From: Enterobacteriaceae endosymbiont of Plateumaris consimilis
Lineage (GTDB): Bacteria > Pseudomonadota > Gammaproteobacteria > Enterobacterales > Enterobacteriaceae
Direction of reading: 5' to 3'
Assembly: GCF_012563145.1 (NCBI RefSeq)
Contig: NZ_CP046230.1
Location: 2,333 to 66,332 of the forward strand
Length of the DNA: 64,000 nucleotides
The notes below the pieces were generated by a model, which was not told where the DNA came from, did no database searches, and worked only from the letters and a program-made list of their open reading frames with translations. Position 1 is the first letter of the stretch, and each line of letters begins with the position of its first letter. Shown here in pieces: positions 1-12,302 of this stretch. A program made the position numbers and the translations under genes.

Positions 1-30
1 TATTAATTATAATATAAAATTATTTTAGAC

Positions 31-46
31 GATTGTGGTGTTGTAA

Positions 47-50
<4 letters not shown>
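31..50 (+). other. 5' arm of the 23S rRNA processing stalk
   Basis: Bases 37-50 are the exact reverse complement of 2978-2991, and the pairing continues outward, with one mismatch, to about 28-36 against 2992-3000. The two arms bracket the mature 23S ends, as expected for the RNase III processing stem of pre-23S rRNA. Seen directly; the enzyme is inferred from the family. Confidence 0.75.
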
Positions 51-2983
<2,933 letters not shown>

Positions 2984-3030
2984 ACAACACCAGAATCGTT
3001 TTGAATAACTATTTATTATTAGTAATTTTA

Positions 3031-3149
3031 ATCCTGGTATCAATAACGCAATGGTACCACCTGAATCCATTCCGAACTCAGAAGTGAAACATTGTAGTGC
3101 CGATGGTAGTATGAGATTTACTCATGTGAGAGTAGGAAAATACCAGGAT
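3031..3149 (+). rRNA. rrf: 5S ribosomal RNA
   Basis: A 119-nt 5S rRNA. The terminal helix I is visible as ATCCTGGTA (3031-3039) pairing perfectly with TACCAGGAT (3141-3149), and the CCGAACTCAGAAGTGAAAC loop region is intact. It starts 47 nt after the 23S end. No recognisable terminator separates it from murB, whose start codon is 26 nt downstream. Confidence 0.95.
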
Positions 3150-3175
3150 TAATTAATGTTTTATAAAATAAATTA

Positions 3176-4219
3176 ATGATTATTTATAAAAATTCTCTAA
3201 AAAGTTTTAATACTTTTGGTTTAGATGTTACTGCTTTAAAAATTATAAAAATAACAAACATTAACGAATTATATTATATATGGGAAAAATATTGTCAAAA
3301 ATCTATACCATATATTATTTTAGGTAATGGGAGTAATGTTTTATTTTTAAATCATTTTAGAGGTATTGTCATAATAAACAGATTAAAAGGTATTTATATT
3401 AATGAAACTCAAAATCATTGGAATTTACATGTGAATTCTGGAGAAAATTGGCACCAATTAGTTAAATATACTATAAAAAAAGGTATTTTTGGACTAGAAA
3501 ATTTAGCATTAATTCCTGGTTGTGTTGGTTCTGCTTCTATACAAAACATTGGTGCTTATGGTGTAAGTTTACAAAATTTTTGTAAATATGTAGATATAAT
3601 GAATCTTTTAAATAAAAAAATAACACGTTTATCATGTATAGAATGTAATTTTCAATATAGAAATAGTATTTTTAAAAATTTTTATATGCATAATTATATT
3701 ATTATTGCTTTAGGTATAACTATTTCTAAAAAATGGAAACCAAATATAAGTTATAAAGATTTAAATCACTTAAATTTGTATACAATTACTCCTCATGAAA
3801 TTTTTAGTTATATATGTACAATAAGAAAAAAAAAAATTCCAAATCCTAAAATATATGGTAATGCTGGAAGTTTCTTTAAAAATCCTTTAGTATCTAATAA
3901 ATTAGGAATACAATTATTAAAAACATTTCCTAATATGCCTTATATATTAAAAAATAATATATTTAAAATTTCAGCAGCATGGTTAATTGATCAATGTAAT
4001 TTAAAAAGATATATTAAAGGTGGTGCTATGATTTATTCTAAACATTCATTAATAATTATTAATAAATGTAAAGCAAAAAGTAAAGATATATTATATATAG
4101 CAATAAAAATATATAATTGTGTAGGAAATAAATTTGGAATTTGGCTAGAACCTGAAGTAAGATTAATAGGATCTTTAGGAGAAGTTCATCCATCAAGTAT
4201 TTTTTTTCATAATCATTAA
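3176..4219 (+). CDS. murB: UDP-N-acetylenolpyruvoylglucosamine reductase MurB
   Basis: FAD/NADPH enzyme that reduces UDP-GlcNAc-enolpyruvate to UDP-MurNAc, the second committed step of peptidoglycan synthesis, in the cytoplasm. It has 347 residues (E. coli 342). The FAD-binding GNGSNVLF (50-57), IPGCVGSA (113-120) and IQNIGAYG (122-129), the active-site YRNSIFK (161-167), the proton-donor serine in NAGSFFKNP (229-237) and WLEPEVR (323-329) are all visible, so the catalytic Ser, Arg and Glu are present. It follows the rRNA genes by 26 nt, as at E. coli rrnB; birA, next in E. coli, is gone. No promoter of its own is evident, so readthrough from the rrn operon is plausible. Family assignment is certain. 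Confidence 0.97.
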   Translation: MIIYKNSLKSFNTFGLDVTALKIIKITNINELYYIWEKYCQKSIPYIILGNGSNVLFLNHFRGIVIINRLKGIYINETQNHWNLHVNSGENWHQLVKYTIKKGIFGLENLALIPGCVGSASIQNIGAYGVSLQNFCKYVDIMNLLNKKITRLSCIECNFQYRNSIFKNFYMHNYIIIALGITISKKWKPNISYKDLNHLNLYTITPHEIFSYICTIRKKKIPNPKIYGNAGSFFKNPLVSNKLGIQLLKTFPNMPYILKNNIFKISAAWLIDQCNLKRYIKGGAMIYSKHSLIIINKCKAKSKDILYIAIKIYNCVGNKFGIWLEPEVRLIGSLGEVHPSSIFFHNH

Positions 4220-4250
4220 AGAAATTAAATATATTAATCATTAAAAGTAT

Positions 4251-4286
4251 TTATTTTATATATAAAATAATATATCTATAGATATA
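4251..4286. terminator. Adjacent A/T palindromes between murB and aroQ
   Basis: Bases 4251-4270 form a perfect 20-bp palindrome, and 4271-4286 form a second perfect 16-bp one, in the 89-bp gap between the convergent genes murB and aroQ. Either could fold in both transcripts. A bidirectional terminator role is inferred; the palindromes themselves are seen directly. Confidence 0.35.
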
Positions 4287-4308
4287 AATAAATATTTAAT
4301 ATAATATA

Positions 4309-4752
4309 TTATAATTTTTTGATTATAAAATCTAAAGCTAAAAAATATCCATCTATTCCTAAACCAGATATTATTCCTCTTGAAATATCAGAAAAATAAG
4401 ATTTTTTTCTAAAAGATTCTCTAGAAAAAATATTAGTTATATGTATTTCTATAAAAGGAATATCTATTGCTAATAAAGTATCACGTAATGCAATACTCGT
4501 ATGTGTAAATGCTGCTGGATTAAAAATAATATAATTTACTTTTTTAGTAAAACTTATTAAATAATCTATTAATAAATGTTCAGAATTAGATTGAAAGTGA
4601 CTTAGTTTTAAATTATTATTTTTAGCTTTTTTTATTAAATTATTGATTATTTTATCTAAAGATAAATATCCATATTTGTTAGGTTCTCTTTTACCTAAAA
4701 GATTTAAATTTGGTCCATTTAATATTAAAATATGATTTTTATATTCTACCAT
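4309..4752 (-). CDS. aroQ: 3-dehydroquinate dehydratase, type II
   Basis: Converts 3-dehydroquinate to 3-dehydroshikimate in the shikimate pathway, which feeds aromatic amino acids. It has 147 residues, the normal length for the dodecameric type II family (unrelated to E. coli AroD, type I). Signature parts: NGPNLNLLG (12-20), KREPNKYG with the catalytic Tyr27, NPAAFTHTS (78-86), and HITN with general-acid His104 followed by SRESFR. It is divergent from mreB across a 157-bp gap. Yersinia-type genomes carry aroQ beside accBC, near mreB, so the position is probably ancestral, with accBC deleted. Confidence 0.95.
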   Translation of the reverse strand: MVEYKNHILILNGPNLNLLGKREPNKYGYLSLDKIINNLIKKAKNNNLKLSHFQSNSEHLLIDYLISFTKKVNYIIFNPAAFTHTSIALRDTLLAIDIPFIEIHITNIFSRESFRKKSYFSDISRGIISGLGIDGYFLALDFIIKKL

Positions 4753-4873
4753 TTTTTTTCACTCATAAAATTTATATAAATAATTTACATAATTTATATT
4801 ATATCTTTATAAAAGATATCTATATTTATTTTTAAAATAAATGTATATTAAATCAATAATTAATTTTTTATAA

Positions 4874-5959
<1,086 letters not shown>

Positions 5960-5982
5960 ATTATTATTTAAATAAAAAAATT

Positions 5983-6798
5983 ATGAAAATTCTGTTTAGT
6001 AAAAAAATATCTTTAAAAACAAAACTGATTAGTGCTATATTATTTTTAGTATTTATATTAATAATAAATTATTTTATTAATTTAAAGTCTTATTTTAATA
6101 CATTTATAAATCCTGTATATATATTTTTAAATAAATCTTATTTTATATTTAATAATATGATTGAAAATAAAAATATTAATAGCAATTTAAAAAAGCAAAA
6201 TAAATATTTATTTATTCAATTATTAAAAAATAAATATGAAATTTTACAATTAAAACAATTAAAACATGATAATAAAGAATTGAGGAAATTATTAATTTTA
6301 CCAATTGTAAATAAAGATAATATAAAAACAATATTTGCAGAAAAATTACCGATTTATTTTAATTTTGATTCTGATGAAATATTAATTAACAAAGGAAGTA
6401 TAAATAACATTCATGTAGGACAATTAGTAATTAATGATCTTGGACTTGTTGGTCAAGTCATTTCTATAAATAAGTCAACAAGCCATGTCCGTTTAATATG
6501 TAGTACACAAAGTTTTATATCAGTACAATCAATTAAAACTAATATTAAATTTGCTATTAAAGGTAATGGTTGTAAATATAGTTTAATGTCAGAAATATTA
6601 CCAAAAAATATCAATATAAATAAAGGAGATATATTAGTAATATCTGCATTATATGATAATTTGTTACAAGGATATCCTGTTGCTATAGTAACAACATCAT
6701 CAAATACAAATTTTAAAAATATAAGATTAAATTATGTAAACGTTAGTCCTTTATTTAAAATATCAGAATTAAAATATTTATTACTTATATCTGATTAA
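5983..6798 (+). CDS. mreC: Rod-shape protein MreC, lacking the C-terminal tail
   Basis: Periplasmic scaffold linking MreB to the elongasome. It has 271 residues against 367 in E. coli. One N-terminal membrane helix (about 13-33) is followed by a coiled-coil stretch (about 61-105), then the beta-rich core with DLGLVGQVI and SALYDNLLQGYPVA. The protein ends just after the residues corresponding to E. coli RLRYLLLL, so the core is complete and only the proline-rich disordered tail is missing. mreD, the next gene in E. coli, is absent: the following kilobase holds only decayed DNA and a tldD remnant. Confidence 0.93.
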   Translation: MKILFSKKISLKTKLISAILFLVFILIINYFINLKSYFNTFINPVYIFLNKSYFIFNNMIENKNINSNLKKQNKYLFIQLLKNKYEILQLKQLKHDNKELRKLLILPIVNKDNIKTIFAEKLPIYFNFDSDEILINKGSINNIHVGQLVINDLGLVGQVISINKSTSHVRLICSTQSFISVQSIKTNIKFAIKGNGCKYSLMSEILPKNININKGDILVISALYDNLLQGYPVAIVTTSSNTNFKNIRLNYVNVSPLFKISELKYLLLISD

Positions 6799-7053
6799 AT
6801 TAAAAATAATAATTAATTTTTATATTATTTATATTTTTATAATTCATTAAGTATGAAATATTAATTACAAATATTAAAATTTATTTTAAATATTATGTTT
6901 ATAAAATTTTAATTTACTTTTTAAAAAGTATTATTTAATACTATTTAGTTTTTAAAATAATAAAAGGTAAAACAAATTATAATTCTATTATATTTATTGA
7001 TAATAATAATCAAAAAAAATATATTAATATATATCATCTATACTATTATTATA

Positions 7054-7790
7054 GTAGCGGTAAATAATTTAAATTTAATTTAAGCACCATCTAGATTAAT
7101 TACAGTTATATTAAGATATAGTTTTCCTTGAATATTATTACATGAAAATATAGATCATGGATTAGAAAAAGATTATAATTATTATAAAACTTCTTTTTTT
7201 AGTAATAAAATAGAAAAAAAATTTGCTTCAGAAATATGTACTATAGTAGATAATGAAACATTAAAAAATATAAATGGTTCACTTAATATTGACGATGAGG
7301 AGAGTACATCTACTTAATGTATAATATATTAGTTAAAAATGGTATATTAAAATAATATATAATAATTATTAACTTATTATAAAATAAAATCAATAGTAAT
7401 TCAAGAAGATTTTTCTTACGATTTTTTTACCTATTCTTAAAATAACAAATACATATTTATTAAATGATAAAACAAAAACTACTAATATAATTAATATCGT
7501 TGAATAATACGGATTATATGTTTTTTTATTAAGCGAAGGTGTAAAGATATACTTCAGGAAATTTTATTTTTTCAACTTTTGAAGCTTTTTTAATTAAAAA
7601 ATAAAATTTATAAAAAATACAACATTAATAAGATTTTCAAAAAATATTATGAAACAGATATCAATGATAGGAAATGATTTCAGTTTTAATGATAGAATAT
7701 GAACATGTATAAAAAATAGTCAACCTATATCAGTAAGTGTAGGGTAAAATACTTTGAAAATAGATAAAATAGTTGTTGAAGATACTAAAA
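7054..7790 (+). pseudogene. tldD: Decayed tldD (metalloprotease subunit TldD), C-terminal half
   Basis: No open frame survives, but translating in shifting frames recovers TldD in order: [16 protein letters not shown] (with the HExxxH-type site altered to HENIDH), [62 protein letters not shown] and MKQISMIGNDF. There are several in-frame stops and at least two or three frameshifts. The match covers roughly the second half of the 481-residue protein; I could not recognise an N-terminal half in 6799-7053. In E. coli tldD lies downstream of mreBCD-maf-rng-yhdP, so this remnant marks the old mre locus after deletion of those genes. It is non-functional. Confidence 0.85.
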
Positions 7791-7798
7791 ACATTTTA

Positions 7799-8092
7799 TT
7801 ATAAACATATATTAGTTTTAGGTAGTCCAGCAATCTTTGATGCTTGTTTTATTGGTCCTTTAGGAAATAAGTTAAATATATAAGTACTATCAAATTTTAA
7901 AAATCCGTATTTTTTATTTAAAGAAATCACTAACATTCGTAAATTAGGTACAGTATTAAATTTTTTATATAATATACGTAATAAATATATTATTTCCCAA
8001 TGTTTTGTCGTTAATATTATACCTTCTTTAAAAGCTATTTTTTCTGCAAATTTTTCATTCCAAATAAAATATTTATGTTTTTTTTTATACAT
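7799..8092 (-). CDS. tusE: Sulfurtransferase TusE (DsrC family)
   Basis: Last carrier of the TusA-TusBCD-TusE relay that hands persulfide sulfur to MnmA for 2-thiolation of U34 in tRNA-Lys, -Glu and -Gln. It has 97 residues (E. coli 109). The conserved EGIILTTKHWEIIYLLR and the LFPKGPIKQASKIAGLPK block are intact, and the catalytic cysteine is in its required penultimate position (Cys96-Leu97). About 12 N-terminal residues are missing, and an in-frame stop lies just upstream of the ATG, so no longer start exists. In E. coli tusE is followed by yccA and serT; here serT follows directly with yccA lost. tusA is at 28.3 kb. Confidence 0.92.
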   Translation of the reverse strand: MYKKKHKYFIWNEKFAEKIAFKEGIILTTKHWEIIYLLRILYKKFNTVPNLRMLVISLNKKYGFLKFDSTYIFNLFPKGPIKQASKIAGLPKTNICL

Positions 8093-8148
8093 AATTTAAA
8101 TATTTTCACTTATAATAACATATATATTATACAATAATTATTTATTTA

Positions 8149-8233
8149 CGGAGGAAGAGAGATTCGAACTCTCGAATAGTTTCCTATTGCCGGTTTTCAA
8201 GACCGGTGCCTTTAACCACTCGGCCACTCCTCC
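8149..8233 (-). tRNA. serT: tRNA-Ser(UGA)
   Basis: Class II tRNA read on the minus strand: acceptor stem GGAGGAG paired with TTCCTCC, discriminator G, a 7-nt anticodon loop CTTGAAA with anticodon TGA, a long variable arm and a GTTCGAATC T-loop. CCA is not encoded. It lies next to tusE, the same neighbourhood as E. coli serT. Confidence 0.95.
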
Positions 8234-8334
8234 AATATATTATTTTATTTTTTATAAAATAAAATTAACCAATTATACATTTTTTTAAAATTAAAAGTAA
8301 AGTTTTTTTAAAAAATATAAATCAGTGTGAATAT

Positions 8335-9195
8335 ATGAAAAAAAATCAAATAATATTAGGTAATTTATATATAGTTCCAACTCCAATAGGTAATTATAAT
8401 GATATGAATCATCGATCATTAATGATATTAAAAAAAGTAGATTTAATCTTATCTGAAGATAAAAGAAAAACAGGAATTTTATTAAAATATTTTAATATTA
8501 AAAATAAATTATATTCATATCATGAATATAATGAAAAAAAAAAATCTAAAATAATTCTTGATAAAATAAAAAATGGTTATAATATAGCATTAGTTTCAGA
8601 CGCAGGAACACCATTAATTAATGATCCTGGTTATAGAATAGTAAAATTATGTCGTTTAGAAAATAATACTATTAAAATTATACCTATCCCTGGGCCTTGT
8701 GCTGCTATTCTAGCATTATCTGCTTCTGGATTACCATCAAATAAATTTTGTTATGAAGGTTTTTTACCAAATAAAAAAAATAAAAGATTAAATAGATTAA
8801 ATGAATTAAAATTGGAAAAAAGAACTTTAGTTATTTATGAAACTAAACATAAATTATTAAATAGTTTGTATGAAATTGAAAATATTTTTGGATCAAATAG
8901 ATATTTAGTTTTAGCAAGAGAAATAACAAAAAAATGGGAATGTATTTATGGTAATACTGTTAAAAAAATTATCTTATGGATTAAAAATGATATAAATAGA
9001 TTAAAAGGAGAAATAGTTTTAGTTATTGATGGATTTCATAATAATATTGATAAAACAATATCTAAAGAATCTTTTACAACATTACTAATGCTGAAAAAAT
9101 ATTTACCTTTAAAAAAAGCTATTAATATTACAGCTAATATTTATAAAATTAAAAGAAATATATTGTATACTTTTTTTTTAAAAAATAAATATTGA
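8335..9195 (+). CDS. rsmI: 16S rRNA (cytidine1402-2'-O)-methyltransferase RsmI
   Basis: SAM-dependent 2'-O-methylation of C1402 in the decoding centre of 16S rRNA. It has 286 residues, the same as E. coli. The tetrapyrrole-methylase fold motifs are clear: LYIVPTPIGN (11-20), ILSEDKRKT (38-46), ALVSDAGTPLINDPGYR (85-101) and PIPGPCA (117-123). The small C-terminal domain is present. The stop codon overlaps the -35 element of the rnpB promoter. rsmI and rnpB are close neighbours in E. coli apart from inserted operons, so this is conserved synteny. Confidence 0.96.
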   Translation: MKKNQIILGNLYIVPTPIGNYNDMNHRSLMILKKVDLILSEDKRKTGILLKYFNIKNKLYSYHEYNEKKKSKIILDKIKNGYNIALVSDAGTPLINDPGYRIVKLCRLENNTIKIIPIPGPCAAILALSASGLPSNKFCYEGFLPNKKNKRLNRLNELKLEKRTLVIYETKHKLLNSLYEIENIFGSNRYLVLAREITKKWECIYGNTVKKIILWIKNDINRLKGEIVLVIDGFHNNIDKTISKESFTTLLMLKKYLPLKKAINITANIYKIKRNILYTFFLKNKY

Positions 9196-9219
9196 TTATT
9201 ATTTTATAAAAAGTATAAT
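9192..9219 (+). promoter_or_regulatory. Sigma-70 promoter of rnpB
   Basis: TTGATT (9192-9197) and TATAAT (9214-9219) are separated by 16 bp, and the -10 box ends 8 nt before the first base of the RNase P RNA. The -35 box overlaps the rsmI stop codon (9193-9195). Near-consensus boxes are easy to hit by chance in such AT-rich DNA, but the spacing and the distance to a known RNA 5' end support this one. Confidence 0.6.
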
Positions 9220-9227
9220 AATCTCAT

Positions 9228-9580
9228 AAAGTTGATTGAATAGTCGCTTTTATTTTTATGTATAAAAGAGGAAAGTCCGGACTCCATAGGATTATGGTGC
9301 CAGGTAACACCTGGGAAGTGTAAACTTACGAAAAGTGCAACAGAAAAAATACCGCCATAATAAAATATTTGTGGTAAGGGTGAAAAGGTATGGTAAAAGC
9401 ATACCGATATATTAGTAATAATATATGACAATGTAAACTCCACCAGGAGCAAGGCTAAATAAGGTTTGTATTAATCCGTACTGTTATAAAAACCTAGGTA
9501 AGCTGCTTAAAAATAATAAGTGATTATTATAATAGATAAATGACTGTTCAAGACAGAATCCGGCTTATAGATCAACTTTA
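9228..9580 (+). ncRNA. rnpB: RNase P RNA, M1 RNA (type A)
   Basis: Catalytic RNA that matures tRNA 5' ends; about 353 nt (E. coli 377). The terminal helix P1 is visible: AAAGTTGAT (9228-9236) pairs with ATCAACTTT (9571-9579). The conserved core is intact: GAGGAAAGTCCGG near 9270, GTGCCAGGTAAC near 9297, AGTGCAACAGA, AAGGGTGAAAAGG, GTAAACTCCACC, AGGAGCAAGGC, and GACAGAATCCGGCTTAT near the 3' end. The shortening is in the P3 and P12-type peripheral helices, which are reduced to A/U-rich stubs. Transcription probably starts from the promoter at 9192-9219. Confidence 0.96.
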
Positions 9581-9609
9581 TTGATGATATAATTATTATG
9601 TTAAAATTT

Positions 9610-10461
9610 TTATTTTTTATAAATTTCATAGGCTTGTAAAGTATTTTGCATTAATGTAGCGACAGTCATTGGACCTACTCCTCCCGGAACGGGAGTGATA
9701 TAAGAAGCTCTTTGTATTGCTGAATTAAAATTTATATCACCTATAATTTTATTATTTACTCTATTAATTCCTACATCTATTACAATAGCACCTAATTTTA
9801 TCCATTCACCAGGTATAAAATTAGGTTTACCTATAGCTACTATTAATAAATCAGCATTTTTTATATAACTTTTTAAGTTTATAGTAAAACGATGAGTAAT
9901 AGTAATAGTACAACCAGATAATAATAATTCCATACTCATAGGGCGACCTACTATATTAGAAGCACCTACAATAACAGCATTTAGACCAAAAATATTAATC
10001 CGATAATATTTTAATAATTTTATTATACCTAAAGAAGTACATGGACGTAATAAAGGTATACGTTGACATAATCTTCCTATATTATATGGATGAAATCCAT
10101 CTACATCTTTACTAGGAGATATTCTTTCTAATATTTTACTTAAATTTAAATTTTTAGGTAATGGCAATTGAATTAATATTCCATCTATATTATTATTATT
10201 ATTTAATGAATCAATAATTTTTATTATAGTATATTCATCTATATTTTCAGGTAAATTATAATCATAAGAAACAAAACCTAAATTTTTACATACTTTACGT
10301 TTATTTTGTATATAAATTTTAGATGCTATATTATTGCCAATTAAAATAACTCCTAATCCTGGTGGTCTATATCCTTGAAATAATTTATTATTTATTTTAT
10401 TTATTATTTTAGTATATATTTTTTTAGCAACCATTTTACCATTAATGATTTTAGCTTGCAT
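9610..10461 (-). CDS. folD: Bifunctional methylene-THF dehydrogenase / methenyl-THF cyclohydrolase FolD
   Basis: Interconverts 5,10-methylene-, methenyl- and 10-formyl-tetrahydrofolate with NADP. It has 283 residues (E. coli 288). Catalytic Tyr50 and Lys54 ([10 protein letters not shown]), QLPLP (98-102), the [11 protein letters not shown] block with Asp121, and the NADP motif [11 protein letters not shown] (165-175) are present; [12 protein letters not shown] closes the protein. With glyA (47.5 kb) and metE (33 kb) it forms the one-carbon supply for methionine, purines and formyl-Met. tRNA-Arg(UCU) follows on the other strand, as folD and argU are near neighbours in E. coli. Confidence 0.97.
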   Translation of the reverse strand: MQAKIINGKMVAKKIYTKIINKINNKLFQGYRPPGLGVILIGNNIASKIYIQNKRKVCKNLGFVSYDYNLPENIDEYTIIKIIDSLNNNNNIDGILIQLPLPKNLNLSKILERISPSKDVDGFHPYNIGRLCQRIPLLRPCTSLGIIKLLKYYRINIFGLNAVIVGASNIVGRPMSMELLLSGCTITITHRFTINLKSYIKNADLLIVAIGKPNFIPGEWIKLGAIVIDVGINRVNNKIIGDINFNSAIQRASYITPVPGGVGPMTVATLMQNTLQAYEIYKK

Positions 10462-10551
10462 TTTAAAGAAAACTCATTTTTTTAAATAATTTTATTATTA
10501 TGTTTTAAATTTATTTTAAATAATATAATATTGTGATAATATTAAGTTTTC

Positions 10552-10625
10552 GCGCTCTTAGCTCAGTAGGATAGAGCAATAGCCTTCTAAGCTATTGGTC
10601 ACAGGTTCGAATCCTGTAGAGCGCA
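10552..10625 (+). tRNA. argU: tRNA-Arg(UCU)
   Basis: 74 nt: acceptor GCGCTCT paired with AGAGCGC, D-loop TTAGCTCAGTAGGATAGAG, anticodon loop CTTCTAA (anticodon TCT at 10586-10588) and T-arm ACAGGTTCGAATCCTGT. CCA is not encoded. It reads AGA, the dominant arginine codon in an AT-rich genome. The sequence closely follows E. coli argU. Confidence 0.96.
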
Positions 10626-10664
10626 TAAATTTTTTGATTTAATTTTATTTATTATATAAAAAGT

Positions 10665-11828
10665 TTAACGGTATTTATTAGCATAAAAAAATGCTTTATC
10701 TAAGTCCGATATTAAATCTTTTGAATCTTCAATACCTACTGATATTCGCAACAATAAATCAGAAATATTTGCTTGTAACATTTCTTCTTTTGTAATACAT
10801 GCATGTGTCATAGTTGCCGAATGAGAGATTAAACTTTCTACACCACCTAGTGATTCTGCTAAAGTAAATAATTTTAATGAATTTAAAAATAAACTTAGCA
10901 TTTTTTTAGAACCATTAAAATCAAAACTTAATATAGCTCCAAATCCTTTTTGTTGAATTTTTGCTATATTATGTCCAATATTACTACTAATTGATGGATG
11001 ATATATTTTTTTTACTAATTTTTGAGTTTTTAAATATTTAATAATTATTAAAGCATTTTTTGCTGCGGTTTTTAATCTAGGATATAATGTTTTAATACCT
11101 CTAAGTAATAAATAACTATCAAAAATTGAACTAGTTACTCCTATATTATTACTCCACCAAGATAATGTTTCAATAAATTTTATATTTTTAGATATAATTG
11201 CACCTGCTATCATATCAGAATGACCATTTAAATATTTGGTACATGAATGAACTACTAAATCAGCTCCTAAACTTAATGGATTTTGAAAAACAGGACTAAG
11301 TAGTGTATTATCAATTACACTAATTGCTCCTGAATTACGTATTTTATTACAATAATCAGTAATATCAATTACATTTAATAATGGATTACTAGGACTTTCT
11401 ATAAAAATCATTTTAGGTTTTTCTAATAATGCAGATAGTAATGCATTTTTATCATACATAGTAATAAACTTAACTTTATATATTCCTTTACTTAAAAAAC
11501 TTTTAAATAATCTATAAGTACCACCATAACAATCGTTAGGACAAATTAATAAATCACCTGGATTTAATATTGATGTAATTATTAGATAAATTGCAGACAT
11601 ACCACTATTAGTAATAATTGATCCTGATCCATCTTCTAAAGACGAAATAACATTTTGTAATATATCTCGTGTAGGATTACTTTTTCTAGAATAATCATGT
11701 TTTCTAGGATTATTAAAACCATTAAAATTATAAGTAGTAGATAAATATATTGGAGGAATAACAGAACCATATTGTTTATCTGTATTTAAACCATTATGTA
11801 TGGATACAGTTTTTTTATTATAATGCAT
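10665..11828 (-). CDS. metB: Cystathionine gamma-synthase MetB
   Basis: PLP enzyme that joins O-succinylhomoserine and cysteine to give cystathionine, the entry of sulfur into methionine. It has 387 residues (E. coli 386). The PLP lysine is Lys198 in SCTKYLNGHSD (195-205). The DYSRKSNPTRD substrate motif (45-55), NSGMSAI, and LAESLGGVESLISHSATMTH near the C-terminus are all present; the last motif is typical of MetB over other Cys/Met PLP enzymes. In E. coli metB is followed by metL; here metL is absent. It works with metE (33 kb). The cysteine may come from imported glutathione (gsiABCD, 15.6 kb), which is inference. Confidence 0.95.
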   Translation of the reverse strand: MHYNKKTVSIHNGLNTDKQYGSVIPPIYLSTTYNFNGFNNPRKHDYSRKSNPTRDILQNVISSLEDGSGSIITNSGMSAIYLIITSILNPGDLLICPNDCYGGTYRLFKSFLSKGIYKVKFITMYDKNALLSALLEKPKMIFIESPSNPLLNVIDITDYCNKIRNSGAISVIDNTLLSPVFQNPLSLGADLVVHSCTKYLNGHSDMIAGAIISKNIKFIETLSWWSNNIGVTSSIFDSYLLLRGIKTLYPRLKTAAKNALIIIKYLKTQKLVKKIYHPSISSNIGHNIAKIQQKGFGAILSFDFNGSKKMLSLFLNSLKLFTLAESLGGVESLISHSATMTHACITKEEMLQANISDLLLRISVGIEDSKDLISDLDKAFFYANKYR

Positions 11829-12004
11829 AATTTTTTATAAATAATTAAAATTATTATTCAATGATTAATAATTTTAATCTAACATAAATTTAAATATAAA
11901 TAAATGTAACTTATTTATGTATGTACTTTAAATATTTAATAAATATAATTATTTATAAATAAATTTAATAAATTTAAAATAATAAATTTTATTTAATAAA
12001 TTTT

Positions 12005-12077
12005 TGGGTCGTGCAGGATTTGAACCTGCGACCAATTGATTAAAAGTCAACTGCTCTACCAACTGAGCTAACGACCC
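12005..12077 (-). tRNA. tRNA-Lys(UUU)
   Basis: 73 nt on the minus strand: acceptor GGGTCGT/ACGACCC, D-arm TTAGCTCAGTTGGTAGAGC, anticodon loop CTTTTAA (anticodon TTT), T-arm GCAGGTTCAAATCCTGC, discriminator A. Nearly identical to E. coli tRNA-Lys. It follows tRNA-Val by 7 nt in the same transcript, like the E. coli valUXY-lysV cluster beside gltX. It is an expected substrate of the TusA/TusE thiolation relay. Confidence 0.96.
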
Positions 12078-12084
12078 TTTATTA

Positions 12085-12157
12085 TGGGTGATGACGGACT
12101 TGAACCGCCGACAACCTCCTTGTAAGGGAGGGACTCTACCAACTGAGCTAATCACCC
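12085..12157 (-). tRNA. tRNA-Val(UAC)
   Basis: 73 nt on the minus strand: acceptor GGGTGAT/ATCACCC, anticodon loop CTTACAA (anticodon TAC), T-arm GGCGGTTCAAGTCCGTC, discriminator A. First gene of a Val-Lys pair divergent from gltX, which preserves the E. coli valUXY-lysV/gltX arrangement reduced to one copy of each tRNA. Confidence 0.95.
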
Positions 12158-12302
12158 TAATAAATAATATTTTATATTTTAATTAATAATAAAAATAAGT
12201 AGATATACTTTAATAAAAATTTAATAAAAAATCAAATTATATTTATTTATATAATATAATAATTAAATATTATAACTATAGTAACTACAAAATAAAATAT
12301 TT

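Noticed and set aside
6799..7053. Remnant of mreD or of the tldD N-terminal half
   Set aside because: Expected by synteny, but no run of residues matching either protein could be read in any frame.
9204..9452. Open frame on the minus strand
   Set aside because: Antisense to the RNase P RNA core; no protein similarity seen.
11949..12155. 68-codon minus-strand frame
   Set aside because: Covers the tRNA-Val and tRNA-Lys genes; its sequence is translated tRNA.
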